Position numbers and translations under genes: made by a program. Shown here in pieces: positions 7,170-8,868 of a DNA stretch of 8,868 nt; the stretch's first letter is position 1, and each line of letters starts with the position of its first letter. The stretch is from NCBI GenBank assembly GCA_017618435.1, contig JAFZUH010000318.1, positions 1-8,868 on the forward strand, read 5' to 3'. This DNA is from Bacteroidales bacterium. GTDB lineage: Bacteria > Bacteroidota > Bacteroidia > Bacteroidales > WCHB1-69. The notes below the pieces were generated by a model. It made no database searches. It was given only the letters and a program-made list of their open reading frames with translations, and was not told the origin of the DNA.

Positions 7170-8488
7170 TGAACAAACGCATACTTAAACTCACTTTGCC
7201 CAATATTGTTTCCAATATTACCGTGCCTTTGTTGGGCATGGTCGATTTGGCTATTGTAGGGCATTTGGGCAGCCTTGACTATATCGGAGCCATTGCAATT
7301 GCTACCACCATTTTCAATTTTATCTATTGGAATTTTGGCTTTCTCAGAATGGGGACAAGCGGTTATACAGCCCAAGCCTATGGGGCCAAAGATTTAAGTC
7401 AAGCGGTCAATACATTGGTAAAAGCCGTTTTTATAGCATCATTGCTTATTGCTCTTGTTGTTATTGCTTTGCAATATCCGTTGTGTTATGTTGCATTGCT
7501 GTTTTTTGATGTCAATGCAGATATGGCAGATATGGTCAGACAATATTTTTTTATACGCATTTGGGCTGCTCCTGCAACCTTGTTGTTGTATGTATTCAAT
7601 GGCTGGTTTATCGGTATGCAAAATGCAAATACACCTATGATTGTCGCCATTGTTTCCAATGTGTTGAATATCTTGTTCAGTCTGTTGTTGGCTATTGGGT
7701 GCAAAATGGGTATTGCAGGCGTTGCTTGGGGAACTTTGTTGGCACAATATGCAGGTCTATTGTTGTCAGTGTTGTTTTGGAGTTTGTTTTATAGAAAATT
7801 GTGGAAAAAAATAAACATAGCCAAAAGTCTGGTATGGAAAGACATGAAACAATTTCTGCAAGTCAATAGGGATATTTTCCTGCGAAGTTTCTGCTTGTTG
7901 ATGGTCTTTTCGTTTGTGCCTTTGGCAGGTGCCCAACAAGGTGAAATGGTTTTGGCGATAAATACGTTGTTGTTGCAGTTTTTGACCATTTTTTCTTATA
8001 TTATGGACGGTTTTGCTTATGCCGGCGAAGCCCTTTCGGGCAAATATATCGGATCCAAAGACAGACAGTCGCTATATAAAATGATTACATATATTTTTGT
8101 ATGGGGTGCCGTTATGTCTTTGTGCTTTACATTAATATATGCCTTCGGCGGCAATGTTCTTTTGGCGATACTTACCAATCAGAATGAAATTATTGAAGCG
8201 GCAGGACAATACTATTTTTGGGTGTTGGCCATTCCTTTGGCGGGTTTTGCGGCCTTTTTGTGGGACGGTATATACATCGGGGCTACGGCTTCCAAAGAGA
8301 TGAGAAATACGATGATAGTTGCCACAGGCATATTTTTTGTTATTTACTATATGTTTTACAATGTATTGGGCAACAATGCTTTGTGGCTGGCTATAATCGC
8401 GTTTCTGATGGCAAGAAGTTTGTCGCTAACCATACTTGTTGCCAAGAAACAGAATATATTTTCGCGTTTTTTTAATGAAGAAAGTTAA
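7169..8488 (+). CDS. MATE family multidrug/organic-cation efflux transporter, DinF-type
   Basis: This 439-residue integral membrane protein has the hydrophobic pattern of a twelve-segment MATE antiporter, which exports compounds in exchange for Na+ or H+. Characteristic segments are LPNIVSNITVPLLGMVDLAI (10-29) followed by GHLG, FLRMGTSGYTAQAYGA (58-73), NGWFIGMQNANTP (144-156), GIAGVAWGT (181-189) and DGFAYAGEALSGKYIG (280-295); these fit the DinF branch. The start is GTG at 7169, whose G is the last base of the preceding TAG, so translation is probably coupled. The next ATG (codon 24) would remove most of the first membrane segment and the conserved N-terminal motif, so GTG is preferred. 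The substrate cannot be inferred. It appears to be the last gene of the run starting at 2368 or 3315. Confidence 0.93.
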   Translation: MNKRILKLTLPNIVSNITVPLLGMVDLAIVGHLGSLDYIGAIAIATTIFNFIYWNFGFLRMGTSGYTAQAYGAKDLSQAVNTLVKAVFIASLLIALVVIALQYPLCYVALLFFDVNADMADMVRQYFFIRIWAAPATLLLYVFNGWFIGMQNANTPMIVAIVSNVLNILFSLLLAIGCKMGIAGVAWGTLLAQYAGLLLSVLFWSLFYRKLWKKINIAKSLVWKDMKQFLQVNRDIFLRSFCLLMVFSFVPLAGAQQGEMVLAINTLLLQFLTIFSYIMDGFAYAGEALSGKYIGSKDRQSLYKMITYIFVWGAVMSLCFTLIYAFGGNVLLAILTNQNEIIEAAGQYYFWVLAIPLAGFAAFLWDGIYIGATASKEMRNTMIVATGIFFVIYYMFYNVLGNNALWLAIIAFLMARSLSLTILVAKKQNIFSRFFNEES

Positions 8489-8525
8489 CAATAAAAAATA
8501 TTTAGACTACAATTTCTAAAAAACG

Positions 8526-8545
8526 ATAAAATTTAAAAGTTTTAT
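8526..8545. repeat. Short AT inverted repeat just before the DUF1015 promoter box
   Basis: ATAAAA (8526-8531) and TTTTAT (8540-8545) are perfect inverse complements around an 8-base spacer, ending 2 bases before the -7 box at 8548. It could be an operator or a very weak end signal for the MATE gene. With only A-T pairs in such AT-rich DNA, chance is quite possible. Confidence 0.3.
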
Positions 8546-8547
8546 GT

Positions 8548-8555
8548 TATCTTTG
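8548..8555 (+). promoter_or_regulatory. Probable promoter -7 box for the DUF1015 gene
   Basis: TATCTTTG matches the Bacteroidota -7 consensus exactly and predicts a leader of about 70 bases before the ATG at 8631. It lies within a 16-base stretch (8545-8560) identical to the one around the ftsX -7 box. A clear -33 element is not seen. Confidence 0.6.
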
Positions 8556-8630
8556 CAAATCAAAAGCAAAACAAAAGTTGCTTGTATCGTTTGAAATAAA
8601 TAAATTGTTTAATAAAAAATAGATAATATT

Positions 8631-8868
8631 ATGGCAATATTAAAACCGTTTAAGGGCTTACGTCCTCCAGTAGAATTGGTAAAAAAAATCGCATCACGTC
8701 CTTATGACGTTCTCAACACGGAAGAAGCACGTATAGAAGCTTCCGGCAATCCGATGTCATTGTTACACATTACAAAGGCAGAAATTGATTTGCCGAAAGG
8801 TGTAGATGAACATTCTCAAGAAGTGTATGACAAAGTGGTGGAAAATTTCCAAAAATTCCAAGATAATG
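8631..8868 (+). CDS. DUF1015 family protein, N-terminal part only
   Basis: The gene starts with ATG at 8631 and is cut by the right edge after 79 codons; I translated it directly. It begins MAILKPFKGLRPP, followed by ASRPYDVLNTEEAR (21-34), SLLHITKAEIDLP (43-55) and a helix ending VVENFQKFQDN (69-79). These match, from memory, the N-terminus of DUF1015 proteins, cytoplasmic proteins of about 410 residues with no firmly established reaction. In many Bacteroidota this gene lies beside serC and serA of serine biosynthesis. Neither is upstream here; downstream is not visible. It has its own promoter-like box and so is probably transcribed apart from the MATE gene. Confidence 0.88.
   Translation, partial: MAILKPFKGLRPPVELVKKIASRPYDVLNTEEARIEASGNPMSLLHITKAEIDLPKGVDEHSQEVYDKVVENFQKFQDN

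Noticed and set aside
8501..8520. TTTAG...CTAAA inverted repeat after the MATE gene as an intrinsic terminator
   Set aside because: The stem is only 5 base pairs, AT-rich, and is followed by A residues rather than a T run on the plus strand.

Overview
The window is AT-rich bacterial chromosome, most likely from the phylum Bacteroidota and probably the order Bacteroidales. Four things point there. A DUF4175-type membrane/coiled-coil protein and a DUF1015 protein are of Bacteroidota type. RpiB carries the CGSGNG variant typical of that phylum. Starts lack Shine-Dalgarno sequences and sit behind A-rich leaders. Three intergenic -7 boxes match the Bacteroidota form TAnnTTTG. Genus and species cannot be told from the sequence.

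Layout. On the minus strand, read right to left, are ftsX (2126-1242), rfbA (1207-341) and the N-terminal 110 codons of an NAD-dependent sugar epimerase/dehydratase (331-1, cut by the window edge). The gaps are 34 and 9 bases, so this looks like one unit joining a cell-division ABC permease to nucleotide-sugar synthesis for surface polysaccharide. A 241-base divergent intergenic region (2127-2367) holds a promoter-like box for each direction. On the plus strand follow an unrecognised acidic 303-residue repeat protein (2368-3279), rpiB (3315-3746), a 1138-residue DUF4175 protein (3753-7169) and a DinF-type MATE transporter (7169-8488). The last three are very tightly packed (6-base gap, then a 1-base stop/start overlap). 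After a 142-base gap with its own promoter-like box, a DUF1015 gene starts at 8631 and runs off the right edge.

Most genes are ordinary housekeeping or envelope genes. The most unusual item is the 303-residue protein. It has about twelve divergent units of roughly 25 residues, each anchored on an aromatic-Asn/Asp pair, resembling a degenerate RHS/YD-repeat beta structure, but with no signal peptide, lipobox or toxin tip. The DUF4175 protein is also notable: three N-terminal membrane segments, an apparent beta-rich extracytoplasmic region and a very long Gln/Lys/Glu-rich helical part with internal repeats. I saw no tRNA or rRNA gene, insertion sequence, CRISPR array or phage gene, and no convincing intrinsic terminator.
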